Origin: Methanothrix harundinacea
GTDB taxonomy: Archaea > Halobacteriota > Methanosarcinia > Methanotrichales > Methanotrichaceae
Assembly: GCA_001509375.1 (NCBI GenBank)
Contig: LGFT01000035.1
Span: forward strand, 1-38,197
Length of the DNA stretch: 38,197 nucleotides
Reading direction: 5' to 3'
The position numbers and the translations under genes were made by a program. Below, one piece after another: positions 20,871-29,767 of this stretch (its first letter is position 1; every line of letters begins with the position of its first letter). The notes under the pieces are model-generated. The model was not told the origin of the DNA and made no database searches. It saw only the letters and a list, made by a program, of their open reading frames with translations.

Positions 20871-22586
20871 CTAATCCCGGATATCTTTCGCTTCGCCAAA
20901 CCAGTCCGGGGGCTGCCAGCCCGGCCTTGGCCTTTCGCCCTGGAACTCCTCCACCTCGACGATCGACTTGGCATAGATCGGCCGCACGGAGGGGCCGTCC
21001 ACGGACCTTGGACCGACCTCGACGAGGTTGACGAACCTTCCGCTCCAGAGGGCCTCCACCTCGTATATGATCCTCCTCTCTTCGCCGGGACCGAGATCTA
21101 TCAGGTTCCAGGTGACGACTCCGTCGTCATAGGTGGCGAAGATCGGTGACGAGTCGATGAGCCTCATACCCTCCGGGAGCCAGTCGGCGACCTTCGCCAC
21201 CAGGGTGTCGTCCCCGAGGTTTTTGATATCCAGAGAATATAGGACGTGGTTTGGAACCGTATCGTCGACCACCCCCGCCTTGACGACGGCCGCACCTTCG
21301 GCGGAGCAGCAGGAGAGCCAGTCGATCTCGAGGGCGGAGAAGTTTGCGGCGTAGACCCAATCCTCGCCGTCGCCGCCGAAGGCCTCCACCCGATTCACCA
21401 GCTCGCCGCCCAGGAAGCTCGTCACGTCGAGGACAAGCTCGATGCTTCTGACGTCTCCGGGAGATAGGTGGGTGATGGACCAGTTGGCGCCGCCGGAGGT
21501 GAGGGTCGGCTTGAGATTGGATCTGACGAAGACAGATCCCGGCGGGAAGAGGTCTCTCACCAGGATCGGCTCGAGGGTCCTGTCCCCGTCGTTCTCCAGG
21601 ATTATGACGTAGGCGGCGAGGGTTCTATCCTCCTCGTTAACGAGGGATCCCTCTTTCGCCACATGGAGGTGGGGCTGGCCATACCCGGAGGCTTCGTGGA
21701 GCCTGATGTCCCTTTGGAGGGAGTAGTCTCCTTCGTACTGCTCGTCCATATCGATCCCGCCCTCGGAGACGACCCTGTACCTCGCTGCCCCCGAGAACTC
21801 GGCCTCCGTCTCCATCTCGCCGAGACCCAAAGCTGTCGTCGTCTTATCGAGGTGGCTCACCCCGGAGTATTCCTCGCCGATGTAGCTCTCGCCCTCCCGT
21901 CTGGAGCTCATCCCCTCGCTCCACCTGAGGGAGACGTTCGCCGATGGGCCGCCGACGGCGAAGCTCGTGGGACTGTGGTCGAGGGAGACCGACTTGGCGA
22001 TGTAGTTGGTGTAGGTCTCGATCCTCTCCTCGGACTGGTAAGAGCCGGTCCCCGACTCGAAAGTTCTCTGTTCATCTCCGACTTTCTTGTTGACGGCGAC
22101 AAACCCAGTCCCCGAGACGGACCTTTCGGTGGCTATGTTCGAGCCGTAGTCGTCCACCCTCTCGCTGATCTTGAAGCTTCCGGAGTAGTCCTCGGAAGCC
22201 GAAAAGGCCGGGGACTTTTGGGGCGTGCTGTTGGGGCTGGACATCTTATACACCCCCAGGCTCGCCGCGCCGTCGAACTGGGACTCGACCTCCATCTCCG
22301 TACCGCTCCTGTCCACGCCGATGGCTACTTCCCGGTCGAGGGAGCCTCCGTAAAGGTAAGATTCCCTCATCGCCGTGCCCGTTGCCGGGTTTCTTAAAAC
22401 AGTGATCTTTGTGAAACCTCCTCCAAAGGTGGACCTAGATATCTCCAGGACGGGACGGGAGAGAGAGTTGTTCTCCGATACTTTGATCGACGATTCCAAA
22501 AAACTCGTCTCCTCCGCCCACCCCATCTGCCCCCCCATAAGGAGAATACAGGCGCCAGCAGCCAGCAACATCAAGAAACTGCGCAT
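20871..22586 (-). CDS. large secreted surface protein with DUF11-like domains
   Basis: ATG 22586 is preceded by GGAGGTGA, which favours it over GTG 22598. The 571-residue protein begins with a signal peptide (RSFLMLLAAGACILLMGGQM). Residues 30-300 form a repetitive Ser/Glu/Gly-rich region with recurring YSGSFK/YEGDYS/FSGAAR strands. Two DUF11-like beta-sandwich domains follow: one around HLHVAKEGS...AYVIILENDGDRTLEPILVRDLFPPG, one around HVLYSLDIKNLGDDTLVAKVADWLPEGM. The C-terminus is Pro-rich and lacks a clear membrane anchor. DUF11 modules are common in archaeal envelope proteins, so a surface or sheath role is likely. Confidence 0.8.
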   Translation of the reverse strand: MRSFLMLLAAGACILLMGGQMGWAEETSFLESSIKVSENNSLSRPVLEISRSTFGGGFTKITVLRNPATGTAMRESYLYGGSLDREVAIGVDRSGTEMEVESQFDGAASLGVYKMSSPNSTPQKSPAFSASEDYSGSFKISERVDDYGSNIATERSVSGTGFVAVNKKVGDEQRTFESGTGSYQSEERIETYTNYIAKSVSLDHSPTSFAVGGPSANVSLRWSEGMSSRREGESYIGEEYSGVSHLDKTTTALGLGEMETEAEFSGAARYRVVSEGGIDMDEQYEGDYSLQRDIRLHEASGYGQPHLHVAKEGSLVNEEDRTLAAYVIILENDGDRTLEPILVRDLFPPGSVFVRSNLKPTLTSGGANWSITHLSPGDVRSIELVLDVTSFLGGELVNRVEAFGGDGEDWVYAANFSALEIDWLSCCSAEGAAVVKAGVVDDTVPNHVLYSLDIKNLGDDTLVAKVADWLPEGMRLIDSSPIFATYDDGVVTWNLIDLGPGEERRIIYEVEALWSGRFVNLVEVGPRSVDGPSVRPIYAKSIVEVEEFQGERPRPGWQPPDWFGEAKDIRD

Positions 22587-22691
22587 GAACCCACTCACCT
22601 CCGGACGTGACCGAAACCCGAGCTATCGGGCCACCCGTCATGTCTATATCTTACACCTTTTTAAACCCATTTGATTGACGGCGGGTTTGAG

Positions 22692-23229
22692 GTGAAGTTT
22701 TTGGCTGAGGGACGCTGGGATCCGAGTCCTAGTCGACCCCGGCGCCGACAAAAAGGGGCTTCTTTCAGGCCTCTCCCGAAGGGGCCTTTCTCACAAGGAC
22801 GTGGACCTCATATTCGTAACCCACACCCACCTCGACCACATCCTCAACTTGAGGCTCTTTCCTGAGACGGAGGTCTGCGATTCGAGCTACATCTATCGGG
22901 GGGAAGAGGTGATACCATACGAAAAATTTGTCCCGGGAACGAATGTCGAGGTCCTCCCGACGCCCGGCCACACCCCGGATCACGCCTCCCTCCTCGTCCA
23001 GGCCGATGGCGAGATCTGGCTTGTGGCGGGAGACCTCTTCTGGTGGGGGGAGGGTGCTGTCCATGGGGCTGATCGAGAGTCCTTGTTGGCCCTGGAGGAC
23101 GAATACGCCTTCGATACAGAGGCCCTGAGGAGGAGCAGGATGACGGCATTGGAGAGGGCCGACGTCGTGATCCCAGGCCACGGGAAGATCCTCCGCCCCC
23201 ATGGGAGGCATCCGCCTGGAATCCGATAG
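22692..23229 (+). pseudogene. MBL-fold metallohydrolase with disrupted N-terminus
   Basis: From about 22711 one frame reads RDAGIRVLVDPGADKKGLLS, then VDLIFVTHTHLDHILNLRLF, TPGHTPDHASLLV, LVAGDLFWW and VIPGHGKIL. This is the full set of metallo-beta-lactamase metal ligands (THTHLDH, H, D, H). The GTG at 22692 starts VKFLAEG in a different frame, and in relatives about 20 residues separate that start from RDAG. A short deletion plus frameshift therefore seems to have removed part of the first strands. GTG 22801 could start only a truncated protein. Assembly error is possible. Confidence 0.65.
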
Positions 23230-23265
23230 TCACCTTTTAGTAGTTTTTGAGGAGGGCTTGTAGCC

Positions 23266-23832
23266 ATGCAAGAGGAGATCTTCTGTCCCGAATGTGGCGA
23301 CTTCACAGAACACGTCACCGTCAAGCTCAGACGGGAGCACCTCGTCAGATGCGAGGTCTGCGGGACGGTCCATCCCACGGGACTCGAGAGGGCGAGGCTT
23401 GCGCCCCTCAGGGTCATCATCAGCGCCAAGGACGCCTCCCAACGCCGCACCATCGAGATCCCGGCAGAGGATCTCCTGAAGGTAGGCGATGAGATCCTGG
23501 TGGACGACGGGGTCGGCGACGTCGCGATCGTCGAGATCACCTCCATCGAACTGGAGGGGGGGAAGCGGGAGGAGGAGGCTCGTGCCGGAGACGTAGAAAC
23601 CCTCTGGACGAGGGCCGTCGACGAGGTGGTGGTCAAGGTCTCAGTCCAACGGAGGGGAAAGACCACCTCCTACAACATCCCCGCCGGAGGGGACGAGACC
23701 TTCGCAGTGGGGGATGTGAGGACCGCGGGCGCAAGGAGGTATCGGGTGGAGAAGATCAGGCTTCGCGACGGGCGATCTCCCGATAGAGCCCTCGCGAAAG
23801 AGATAACCAGGATCTGGGGGGCTGCCCTCTGA
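23266..23832 (+). CDS. HVO_0476 family zinc-finger protein
   Basis: The 188-residue protein has an N-terminal zinc ribbon: FCPECGDFTEH, then VRCEVCGTVHP (Cys7, Cys10, Cys29, Cys32). A beta-rich region follows (LLKVGDEILVDDGVGDVAIV, DEVVVKVSVQRRGKTTSYN). This is the architecture of the archaeal HVO_0476 family, whose role is unknown but presumably nucleic-acid related. GGAGGG lies eight bases before the ATG. Its stop overlaps the pcm start (TGATG), indicating coupled expression. Confidence 0.85.
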   Translation: MQEEIFCPECGDFTEHVTVKLRREHLVRCEVCGTVHPTGLERARLAPLRVIISAKDASQRRTIEIPAEDLLKVGDEILVDDGVGDVAIVEITSIELEGGKREEEARAGDVETLWTRAVDEVVVKVSVQRRGKTTSYNIPAGGDETFAVGDVRTAGARRYRVEKIRLRDGRSPDRALAKEITRIWGAAL

Positions 23833-24455
23833 TGAAAGAAGATATGCTGAAGATGCTCCGGGGTAACGTCGGCGATCGGGTCATAGAGGCGATGGAACGG
23901 GTTCCTCGCGAGCTCTTCGTCCCCGAGAGCATACGCTCTTTGGCCTACGAGGATCATCCTCTTCCCATCGGCGAGGGGCAGACGATATCAGCCCCTCACA
24001 TGGTGGCGATCATGTGCGACGTCCTTGACCTGGGAGAGGGGATGTCTGCCCTGGACGTGGGGGCCGGCTCCGGCTACCATGCCGCGGTGATGGCGGAGCT
24101 GGTGGGGCCCGAGGGCTGCGTTTATTCCATCGAGCGAGTCCCGGAGCTGGTGGTCTTCGCCCGCCGGAACCTTCGAGAGGCGGGGATCAAGAACGTGACC
24201 GTCGTCGAGGGAGATGGAAGCCGCGGCCTTCCCGAGCACGCCCCCTACGACCGGATCAACGTAGCGGCGACGGCACCGGAGGTTCCCGAGCCCCTAAAAG
24301 AGCAGCTGAAGGTGGGGGGAAAGCTCGTCGTCCCCGTGGGGAGCTGCTACCAGGAGCTGGTCCTGGTCATCAGGACCGAGGAGGGCTTCGAGCTGGAGCA
24401 CCACGGAGGCGTCGTCTTCGTCCCCCTCATAGGGGACCACGGCTTCAAGATCTGA
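23832..24455 (+). CDS. pcm: protein-L-isoaspartate O-methyltransferase
   Basis: Pcm methylates L-isoaspartyl residues in aged proteins using SAM, starting their repair. The 207-residue protein has VPRELFVPESIRSLAYEDHP, the substrate-binding GEGQTISAPHMVA, motif I ALDVGAGSGYHAAV (about 73-86) and the late YDRINVAATAPEVPEPLKEQ. Its length and motifs are normal. It is coupled to the HVO_0476 gene and followed 45 bases later by gpmI. Confidence 0.95.
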   Translation: MKEDMLKMLRGNVGDRVIEAMERVPRELFVPESIRSLAYEDHPLPIGEGQTISAPHMVAIMCDVLDLGEGMSALDVGAGSGYHAAVMAELVGPEGCVYSIERVPELVVFARRNLREAGIKNVTVVEGDGSRGLPEHAPYDRINVAATAPEVPEPLKEQLKVGGKLVVPVGSCYQELVLVIRTEEGFELEHHGGVVFVPLIGDHGFKI

Positions 24456-24500
24456 AGGGGGAAGCAAAGGGTTATCTTGATCTGAGATGACTCTCGAACG

Positions 24501-26018
24501 ATGAAGCCTGTCACCCTCATCATCATGGACGGGTTTGGCGAGAGCGACGAGATCGAGGGAAACGCCATTGCCTCCGCCAAAACCCCCAACATAGACCGCC
24601 TCAAAAGCTCTTATCCCTTCACCACAATAGGCGCCGCCGGGCTGGATGTGGGCCTTCCCCCAGGCCAGATGGGAAACTCCGAGGTGGGCCACCTCAACCT
24701 CGGCGCGGGGAGGGTGGTCTATCAGGACTATACCAGGATCAACCTCGCCATCGAGGACGGCTCTTTCCGTGAAAACCCGGTTCTTATAGAGGCCATGGAA
24801 GAAGCGAAAAAGAGGGGCTGCGGCCTCCACCTGATGGGCCTTCTCTCCGATGGCGGGGTCCACAGCCACAACAGCCACCTATATGCCCTCCTGAAGCTCG
24901 CGAAAGAGAGGGGTCTTGAGAGGGTCTGGATCCATGCCATCCTGGACGGGCGGGACGTTCCTCCAAGAAGCGCCCTCGGCTATTTCGGGGAGCTGGAGGA
25001 GGAGATCGGATCTATCGGCGTTGGAAAGGTCTCCACCGTCGCCGGAAGGTACTACTCCATGGACCGGGACAGAAGGTGGGAGAGGACAGAGCTCGCCTAC
25101 CGGGCCATGACCTCTGGCGAAGGGTTTTTTGCCGACAGCCCGGAGGAGGCGGTGAGGGCCGGCTACGACCGGGGCGAAGATGACGAGTTTCTCAAGCCGA
25201 CGGTGGTGGACTCCGAGGGGCAGGTCAGAGACGGCGATAGCCTCATCTTCTTCAACTTTCGGCCCGATAGGGCTCGCCAGATCACCAAGGCCTTTGTAAA
25301 CCCCGACTTTTGCGAGTTCAACGGGGAAAAGATCAACGTTCACTTCGTTTGCATGACCCAGTACGAGGAGTCGATAGAGGCTCCGGTAGCCTTTCCCGCC
25401 GAGCACCTCAAAGACACCCTGGGCGAGGTGGTGAGCAGGGATGGGCTTCGACAGCTCCGGATCGCCGAGACGGAGAAGTACGCCCACGTCACCTTCTTCT
25501 TCAACGGCGGCCGGGAGGAGGCGAGCCCTGGCGAGGAAAAGGTTTTGATACCCTCGCCGAAGGTCGCCACCTACGACCTGAAGCCTGAGATGAGCGCCTT
25601 CGAGGTGACCGAAGCCGTCGTCGAGAGGATAAAGGAGGGGATATATGACCTCATCGTCCTCAACTACGCCAACTCGGACATGGTCGGCCACACCGGGATC
25701 TTCGACGCCGCCGTCAGGGCGGTGGAGGCGGTGGATGAATGCGTTGGGAGGGTCGTCGACGAGGTCTTGGCCCGCGGCGGAGCCGTCCTTCTGACGGCGG
25801 ACCACGGAAACGCAGAGAAGATGGAAGACCCCAGTACTGGTCAGCACCACACGGCCCACACCACAAACCCCGTCCCCTTCGTCCTGATAATGGACGGCGA
25901 AGAGGTGAAGCTGCGCGACGATGGGATCCTCGCTGACGTCGCCCCTACGGTTTTGGATCTATTGGGCCTTCCGATACCGGCAGCCATGACCGGAAGGTCA
26001 CTGATCGTCAGGGATTAA
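24501..26018 (+). CDS. gpmI: 2,3-bisphosphoglycerate-independent phosphoglycerate mutase
   Basis: GpmI interconverts 3- and 2-phosphoglycerate in glycolysis/gluconeogenesis with two metal ions. The 505-residue protein has IIMDGFGES (Asp10 metal ligand), [17 protein letters not shown] with the phosphorylated Ser60, [17 protein letters not shown] (written HAILDGRDV in full), [22 protein letters not shown] and [10 protein letters not shown]. It is the long bacterial-type GpmI, not the shorter archaeal ApgM. A GTTATCTT element lies 25-30 bases upstream. There is a short gap to the downstream VIT-like gene. Confidence 0.96.
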   Translation: MKPVTLIIMDGFGESDEIEGNAIASAKTPNIDRLKSSYPFTTIGAAGLDVGLPPGQMGNSEVGHLNLGAGRVVYQDYTRINLAIEDGSFRENPVLIEAMEEAKKRGCGLHLMGLLSDGGVHSHNSHLYALLKLAKERGLERVWIHAILDGRDVPPRSALGYFGELEEEIGSIGVGKVSTVAGRYYSMDRDRRWERTELAYRAMTSGEGFFADSPEEAVRAGYDRGEDDEFLKPTVVDSEGQVRDGDSLIFFNFRPDRARQITKAFVNPDFCEFNGEKINVHFVCMTQYEESIEAPVAFPAEHLKDTLGEVVSRDGLRQLRIAETEKYAHVTFFFNGGREEASPGEEKVLIPSPKVATYDLKPEMSAFEVTEAVVERIKEGIYDLIVLNYANSDMVGHTGIFDAAVRAVEAVDECVGRVVDEVLARGGAVLLTADHGNAEKMEDPSTGQHHTAHTTNPVPFVLIMDGEEVKLRDDGILADVAPTVLDLLGLPIPAAMTGRSLIVRD

Positions 26019-26046
26019 GCCAAAGAAGTTCAGATGGTCTTCTGTC

Positions 26047-26637
26047 ATGGATTCTTGCTGGAAAAGGTTTCAAACCTACCTTCAGGTCAGCCAGGCCTAC
26101 AAGATAGCAAGGCGCCTCTTCGTGATGAACGCCTTCGACGGGATCCTCACCATAATGGGGGTCGTCATCGGCGCCCACTTCTCGGGGCTTACAAATCCCG
26201 ACATAGTCATCAAGGCGGGGGTGGGGGGGAGCATAGCTCTCGGGATCTCTGGCATGAGCAGCGCCTACCTGGCGGAGAGGGCCGAGAGGAAGAGGGACCT
26301 GAAGAAACTGGAGAGCGCGATGCTCATCGATCTTAAGAAGAGCCAGTTCGCGAGAGCCTCGGAGTTTGCCACCATCGTCGTCGCCCTGGTGAACGGGATC
26401 AGCCCCGCCCTGGGGGCGATCATTCTCGTACTGCCTTACTTCTTTGTGCCCAGGATCGATATGGAGGAGGCCTTCATGGCGTCCCTCGGCCTCGGGCTTC
26501 TGTGCCTCTTCTTCCTGGGTTTATTTCTGGCCAGGATCAGCCACGAGCGTATGATCGTCTCCGGCATTCGACTGATCCTCGTGGGGCTTTTGACGATCGC
26601 CGTCGTCAGCCTCGTCTCGGCACCAGGATCAATATAG
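26047..26637 (+). CDS. VIT1/CCC1-type membrane transporter
   Basis: The 196-residue protein carries the VIT/CCC1 start RRLFVMNAFDGILTIMGVVI followed by GAHFSGL. It has about five membrane spans: residues 28-46, 55-72 (VIKAGVGGSIALGISGMSS), 110-132, 143-160 and 168-188. Between spans lies an acidic/basic helical segment (AERAERKRDLKKLE), where family members carry metal-binding Glu residues. Members export iron or manganese from the cytosol. The metal here is inferred from the family only. It abuts the M20 peptidase gene, whose ribosome site overlaps its stop. Confidence 0.8.
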   Translation: MDSCWKRFQTYLQVSQAYKIARRLFVMNAFDGILTIMGVVIGAHFSGLTNPDIVIKAGVGGSIALGISGMSSAYLAERAERKRDLKKLESAMLIDLKKSQFARASEFATIVVALVNGISPALGAIILVLPYFFVPRIDMEEAFMASLGLGLLCLFFLGLFLARISHERMIVSGIRLILVGLLTIAVVSLVSAPGSI

Positions 26638-26648
26638 GAGGATATCAG

Positions 26649-28205
26649 TTGTACGGCGCTATGGGCTTTGAGACCGACACCTTCCTCGAGATGTGTATCG
26701 AGCTTCCCGAGAGACACGAGGTCGATCTCGGCCCCCGAAGGTTGGACGTGATCCTCCGGAAGGGAGGGATCCTGGACGCCCAGATCGAGAACTTGCGAAA
26801 GGGGAGGTACGGGCCAGGACGGGCGAACCACCTTGAATATGTACTCTTTCCGAGGCTTGAGGAGAAGTGTCTCGAGGTTCTGGAGGGGATTTCGCCGGAA
26901 TCGAGACCCTTGCGCGATGGCCAGGTCAGAGAAGCCTTTAATAGGGCTCGGTCCAGCATAAACTTGCTGAGATATATGGAACTTTATCGATACCTGGATT
27001 CGAAGACGCCCGAGATGCTGGAGGCGTTGAGGGACCTGGTACGCTTTGAGACCGTCGCCCCCCCGGGTAAAAACTATCACGAGATCGTCGATTACCTGAT
27101 CTCCATCTTCAGGGGCCTGGAGTTTGAGACGGAGAAGGTGGTGATGCCCCAGGAGATCTTCGATCAGAGGTGTGGGAGGGCGGACCTCGTCGGCGACAGG
27201 GTGAACCTCAGGGCACACCTGGATGCCGGGGCCGAAGAGACCCTGGTGATCTACACTCATCTCGACGTCGTCCCCGCTGGAGAGGGCTGGTCCTCGAACC
27301 CCTTTGAGCCGGAGGTCAGGGAAGACCGAATCTTTGGCCGGGGCGTCGCCGACTCCAAAGGGGCGGTGGCAGCCCTCATCGCTGCCCTCGGGGCGGTCAG
27401 AGCCTGTGGAAGGCACCGGCGCAACCTGGAGGTGCTCCTCACCACCGACGAGGAGGTGGGGGGGTACTCGGGGCTCTGCTACTTCACCGACGAGGGGCTC
27501 GTCAAGGGCGACTGCATGCTCTGCATGGATAGCTTCTCCGACGACATCATCATCGGCTGCAATGGCATCATCACATGGGAGGCGACGGTCCGCGGGAAGG
27601 CGGTCCACTCGGGGGCGAGCTTTCTCGGGGAGAACGCCATCGAGAATGCTCTGCCGGTCATAGAGGCCCTCCTGGATCTGAAGAAAGAAGTGGAGTCGAG
27701 GAGGTCCACCTTGCGGGCCTCCTCGGAGCTTCTTGCCTTTGGCCTGGATCACGGGAGACCGATGTTGAACGTCACAATGATCCACGGCGGGATCAAGGAG
27801 AACATCGTCCCCGACAGGTGCGTCGTCAGGGGGGACCGCAGGGTGATATCTGAGGAGAGGATGGAGGAGGCGGCCGCCGAGATGGAGAGGGCCGTGGCGG
27901 ACCTGGGTGTCGACCTCGAGTGGAGGAGCTGGATGGGCTACCCTCCCATGCGGGTAGATCCTGACCACCCCTGGGTCGCAGAGGTGAGCCGCGCTCTTGA
28001 GAAGGCCTCGGGAAGGAAGCCAAGGCTTGCGGGCGCCCAGTACAGCCTCGACCAGGCTTACGTCGTGGACGTGACGGGGATCCCCTCCTGCGTCTACGGC
28101 GTCGGCCGCCAGACCGACTCAAACCCCCATGGTCCGGACGAGAATGTGACCCTGGAGGACCTCTCGATCTACGCCCGGTTCCTCGCATCTCTGATGACGG
28201 GCTGA
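26649..28205 (+). CDS. M20 family metallopeptidase (ArgE/DapE-like) with N-terminal extension
   Basis: TTG 26649 is chosen because AGGAGGAT lies just upstream (26636-26643); the frame is open further 5' but that part overlaps the VIT gene. The 518-residue protein has an unusual 115-residue lead (FETDTFLEMCIELPERHEVD ... DVILRKGGILDAQIENLRKG). The M20 domain follows: VIYTHLDVVPAG (His/Asp), GRGVADSKGAV (bridging Asp), TTDEEVGGYS (catalytic and metal Glu), and the lid domain around GKAVHSGASF and MIHGGIKENIVPD. The final metal ligand is in NPHGPDENV. It may deacylate or hydrolyse peptides or amino-acid derivatives; the substrate is unknown. Confidence 0.87.
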   Translation: MYGAMGFETDTFLEMCIELPERHEVDLGPRRLDVILRKGGILDAQIENLRKGRYGPGRANHLEYVLFPRLEEKCLEVLEGISPESRPLRDGQVREAFNRARSSINLLRYMELYRYLDSKTPEMLEALRDLVRFETVAPPGKNYHEIVDYLISIFRGLEFETEKVVMPQEIFDQRCGRADLVGDRVNLRAHLDAGAEETLVIYTHLDVVPAGEGWSSNPFEPEVREDRIFGRGVADSKGAVAALIAALGAVRACGRHRRNLEVLLTTDEEVGGYSGLCYFTDEGLVKGDCMLCMDSFSDDIIIGCNGIITWEATVRGKAVHSGASFLGENAIENALPVIEALLDLKKEVESRRSTLRASSELLAFGLDHGRPMLNVTMIHGGIKENIVPDRCVVRGDRRVISEERMEEAAAEMERAVADLGVDLEWRSWMGYPPMRVDPDHPWVAEVSRALEKASGRKPRLAGAQYSLDQAYVVDVTGIPSCVYGVGRQTDSNPHGPDENVTLEDLSIYARFLASLMTG

Positions 28206-28245
28206 GCCGTCAGTCGCGAACGACGATCAGAAGGAGGACTATGCT

Positions 28246-28677
28246 TTGAAGATCGTTTCCGTGGTGGGGCCCAAGAAGTCCGGCAAGACCACTCTCGTCG
28301 AGGAGCTGGTCAGATCTCTGAAGAGGCACGGCCGGGTTGGCACCATTAAGAACATGCCCCACCACCCCGTGGAGGACAGAGGCGACACCAAACGCCACTT
28401 TGAGGCGGGGGCAGACGTGGTGGTGGGCGTAGGCCAAGAGGGCGTCTTCTTCAAAGTGGCGAGGGGCGGAGGGCTTGAGGAGGCTCTGGAGGAGCTTCGG
28501 AGAGAGGGGGTGGATTACGCCATCGTCGAGGGTTTTAAGAGATCCGACCTTCCCAAGATCGTCCTTGGCGGGATCGACGTCCCAAATCCCATCGTGGCGG
28601 TGGAGGGAAGGCCGCCCTTCGACGACGATCTGATAGAAGAGCTGGTGAGACTCTTGATCTCGTCTCAGGAACTCTGA
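28246..28677 (+). CDS. mobB: molybdopterin-guanine dinucleotide biosynthesis adaptor protein
   Basis: MobB is a GTP-binding accessory protein of MGD cofactor synthesis acting with MobA. TTG 28246 follows AAGGAGG (28231-28237). The 143-residue protein has the Walker A loop GPKKSGKTT (8-16), VGTIKNMPHHPVEDRGDTKR with the MobB-typical His/Asp cluster, and DYAIVEGFKRSDLPKIVL. Its length is slightly short but complete. mobA lies 15 kb upstream in the same orientation. Confidence 0.92.
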   Translation: MKIVSVVGPKKSGKTTLVEELVRSLKRHGRVGTIKNMPHHPVEDRGDTKRHFEAGADVVVGVGQEGVFFKVARGGGLEEALEELRREGVDYAIVEGFKRSDLPKIVLGGIDVPNPIVAVEGRPPFDDDLIEELVRLLISSQEL

Positions 28678-28812
28678 TCTTCCAACAAACCACCAGTGCA
28701 GGACCAAGGGCAGGACCATTCAAACAGGATCATAAATTTATTATAGAAGCTGGAGAAACTCGATACGTTTTTAAACGATAAGGCCGTCACCGGAACTTCG
28801 GGGAGGTTCAGA

Positions 28813-29466
28813 TTGAATCGTCTATGGCTCGCAGTCGTGATCTCTATGGTGGTTTTTGTGGGGTCAGCGGCAGCTGCCAACTACGTCTTCGAGCGGTCGG
28901 TGATTCAGGGGGTGGGCTACAGAAGCCACGAGCTCATCGGCCAGACAGCCCAGGGATACAGCGGCCAGAAGATCGTGGAGAGGATATCGGGAAGCGGCAA
29001 CTTCTACGACCGCACCGAGTTCGAGCTCAACGTCCATCACAATTCCATAAACTACACCCAGGAAGCAGAGTTCGAGTACTTCCCAGTAAGCTACCAGACC
29101 GGCACCTACGACCAGAAGTGGGTGGATAAGCTATGCGTATCCAACTACGATGCAGGAGCCGTGGTCACTGAGCAGTATACCCACGCCGAGAGCCTGATGA
29201 AGAGTACCGAGATCAGAACGGCGGGCGATAGCCATCTGAACGCGGTCAACAACAGCGGGATTGAGGCCAGCTTCAGCTCCAACGTCATAGGAGTGGGCCA
29301 CATAGGATGGCTCTCCAAAGACCCCAAGGCCGACAGCAAGGGCAGACACTTCGAGGTGGGAAGGAGCATTGAGGACGTCACAGGAGTCTTCTCGATAGAG
29401 AAGTACATCCAGCTCTCAATGAACGAGACCATCACTTCCAACATAGACTGGCTCCCCTGTCTGTAG
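28813..29466 (+). CDS. secreted orphan protein, methanogen surface type
   Basis: TTG 28813 has GGGAGGTTC upstream. The 217-residue product begins with a signal peptide (RLWLAVVISMVVFVGSAAAA) followed by Tyr/Ser/Asn-rich beta sequence: HELIGQTAQGYSGQKIVERI, SGSGNFYDRTEFEL, FSSNVIGVGHIGWLS, and the end TSNIDWLPCL. There are several N-x-S/T glycosylation sequons (for example NYTQ, NNSG, NETI). The G-SGNFxDRT and S-x-SSNVIGVGHIGW segments look like those of Methanothrix surface proteins, but I cannot name a domain. The ORF ends in five consecutive TAG codons. Confidence 0.72.
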   Translation: MNRLWLAVVISMVVFVGSAAAANYVFERSVIQGVGYRSHELIGQTAQGYSGQKIVERISGSGNFYDRTEFELNVHHNSINYTQEAEFEYFPVSYQTGTYDQKWVDKLCVSNYDAGAVVTEQYTHAESLMKSTEIRTAGDSHLNAVNNSGIEASFSSNVIGVGHIGWLSKDPKADSKGRHFEVGRSIEDVTGVFSIEKYIQLSMNETITSNIDWLPCL

Positions 29467-29478
29467 TAGTAGTAGTAG
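29464..29478 (+). repeat. five tandem TAG triplets at a stop codon
   Basis: The stop codon of the secreted protein is the first of five in-frame TAGs. It is a trinucleotide repeat and makes termination very secure. Confidence 0.9.
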
Positions 29479-29539
29479 GACGATTCTCGGCCGAATAGAA
29501 TGTGGATTCGGCCGGTCAGAGGATCTCAGGCGAAAAGAT

Positions 29540-29588
29540 GCATGAGGCCAAAAATCGAGCATAGTCAACGGAGGGTTCGGCCTCATGC
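29540..29588. repeat. 10-base inverted repeat downstream of the secreted protein gene
   Basis: GCATGAGGCC (29540-29549) and GGCCTCATGC (29579-29588) are perfect complements with a 29-base loop, followed by TAAAATT. It may be a terminator hairpin or a binding site. The rest of 29479-29683 shows nothing else. Confidence 0.5.
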
Positions 29589-29683
29589 TAAAATTGGTCC
29601 TGGGTTGCTGGGCAGTTCAGAAGGCTTCGGGAGAGAATCACAGCTAGGCAAAGAAAATCGGCTTTCTTGGCATCGGCAGGTCA

Positions 29684-29767
29684 TCAGGTTTCTACGTTGT
29701 AACGGATTAGGTAGACCCAGAACGCCAGGCCAACCACTGAGATGGCGACCAGGATCTCACCGATCAC
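29684..29767 (-). CDS. 27-residue single-span membrane protein
   Basis: A GTG start at 29767 is preceded by a perfect GGAGGTGAT ribosome site at near-ideal spacing, and a TATA-like TTTATAATG lies about 35-45 bases upstream of the start. The product is MIGEILVAISVVGLAFWVYL followed by IRYNVET, one membrane helix with a short polar tail. The combined promoter, ribosome site and hydrophobic coding pattern argue for a real micro-gene. Its function is unknown; such peptides often act as small subunits or regulators of membrane complexes. Confidence 0.55.
   Translation of the reverse strand: MIGEILVAISVVGLAFWVYLIRYNVET

Noticed and set aside
21468-22397. 309-codon plus-strand frame
   Set aside because: Shadow of the secreted DUF11-like gene, which has a signal peptide and a strong ribosome site on the other strand.
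24879-25859. 326-codon minus-strand frame opposite gpmI
   Set aside because: Antisense to a complete GpmI with conserved active-site motifs.
26436-27968. 510-codon minus-strand frame
   Set aside because: Lies antisense to the M20 peptidase, which has all metal ligands; composition is typical of a shadow frame.
29464-29478. Pyrrolysine read-through at the TAG run
   Set aside because: Five consecutive TAGs followed by non-coding sequence make read-through implausible; no pyl gene is in the window.
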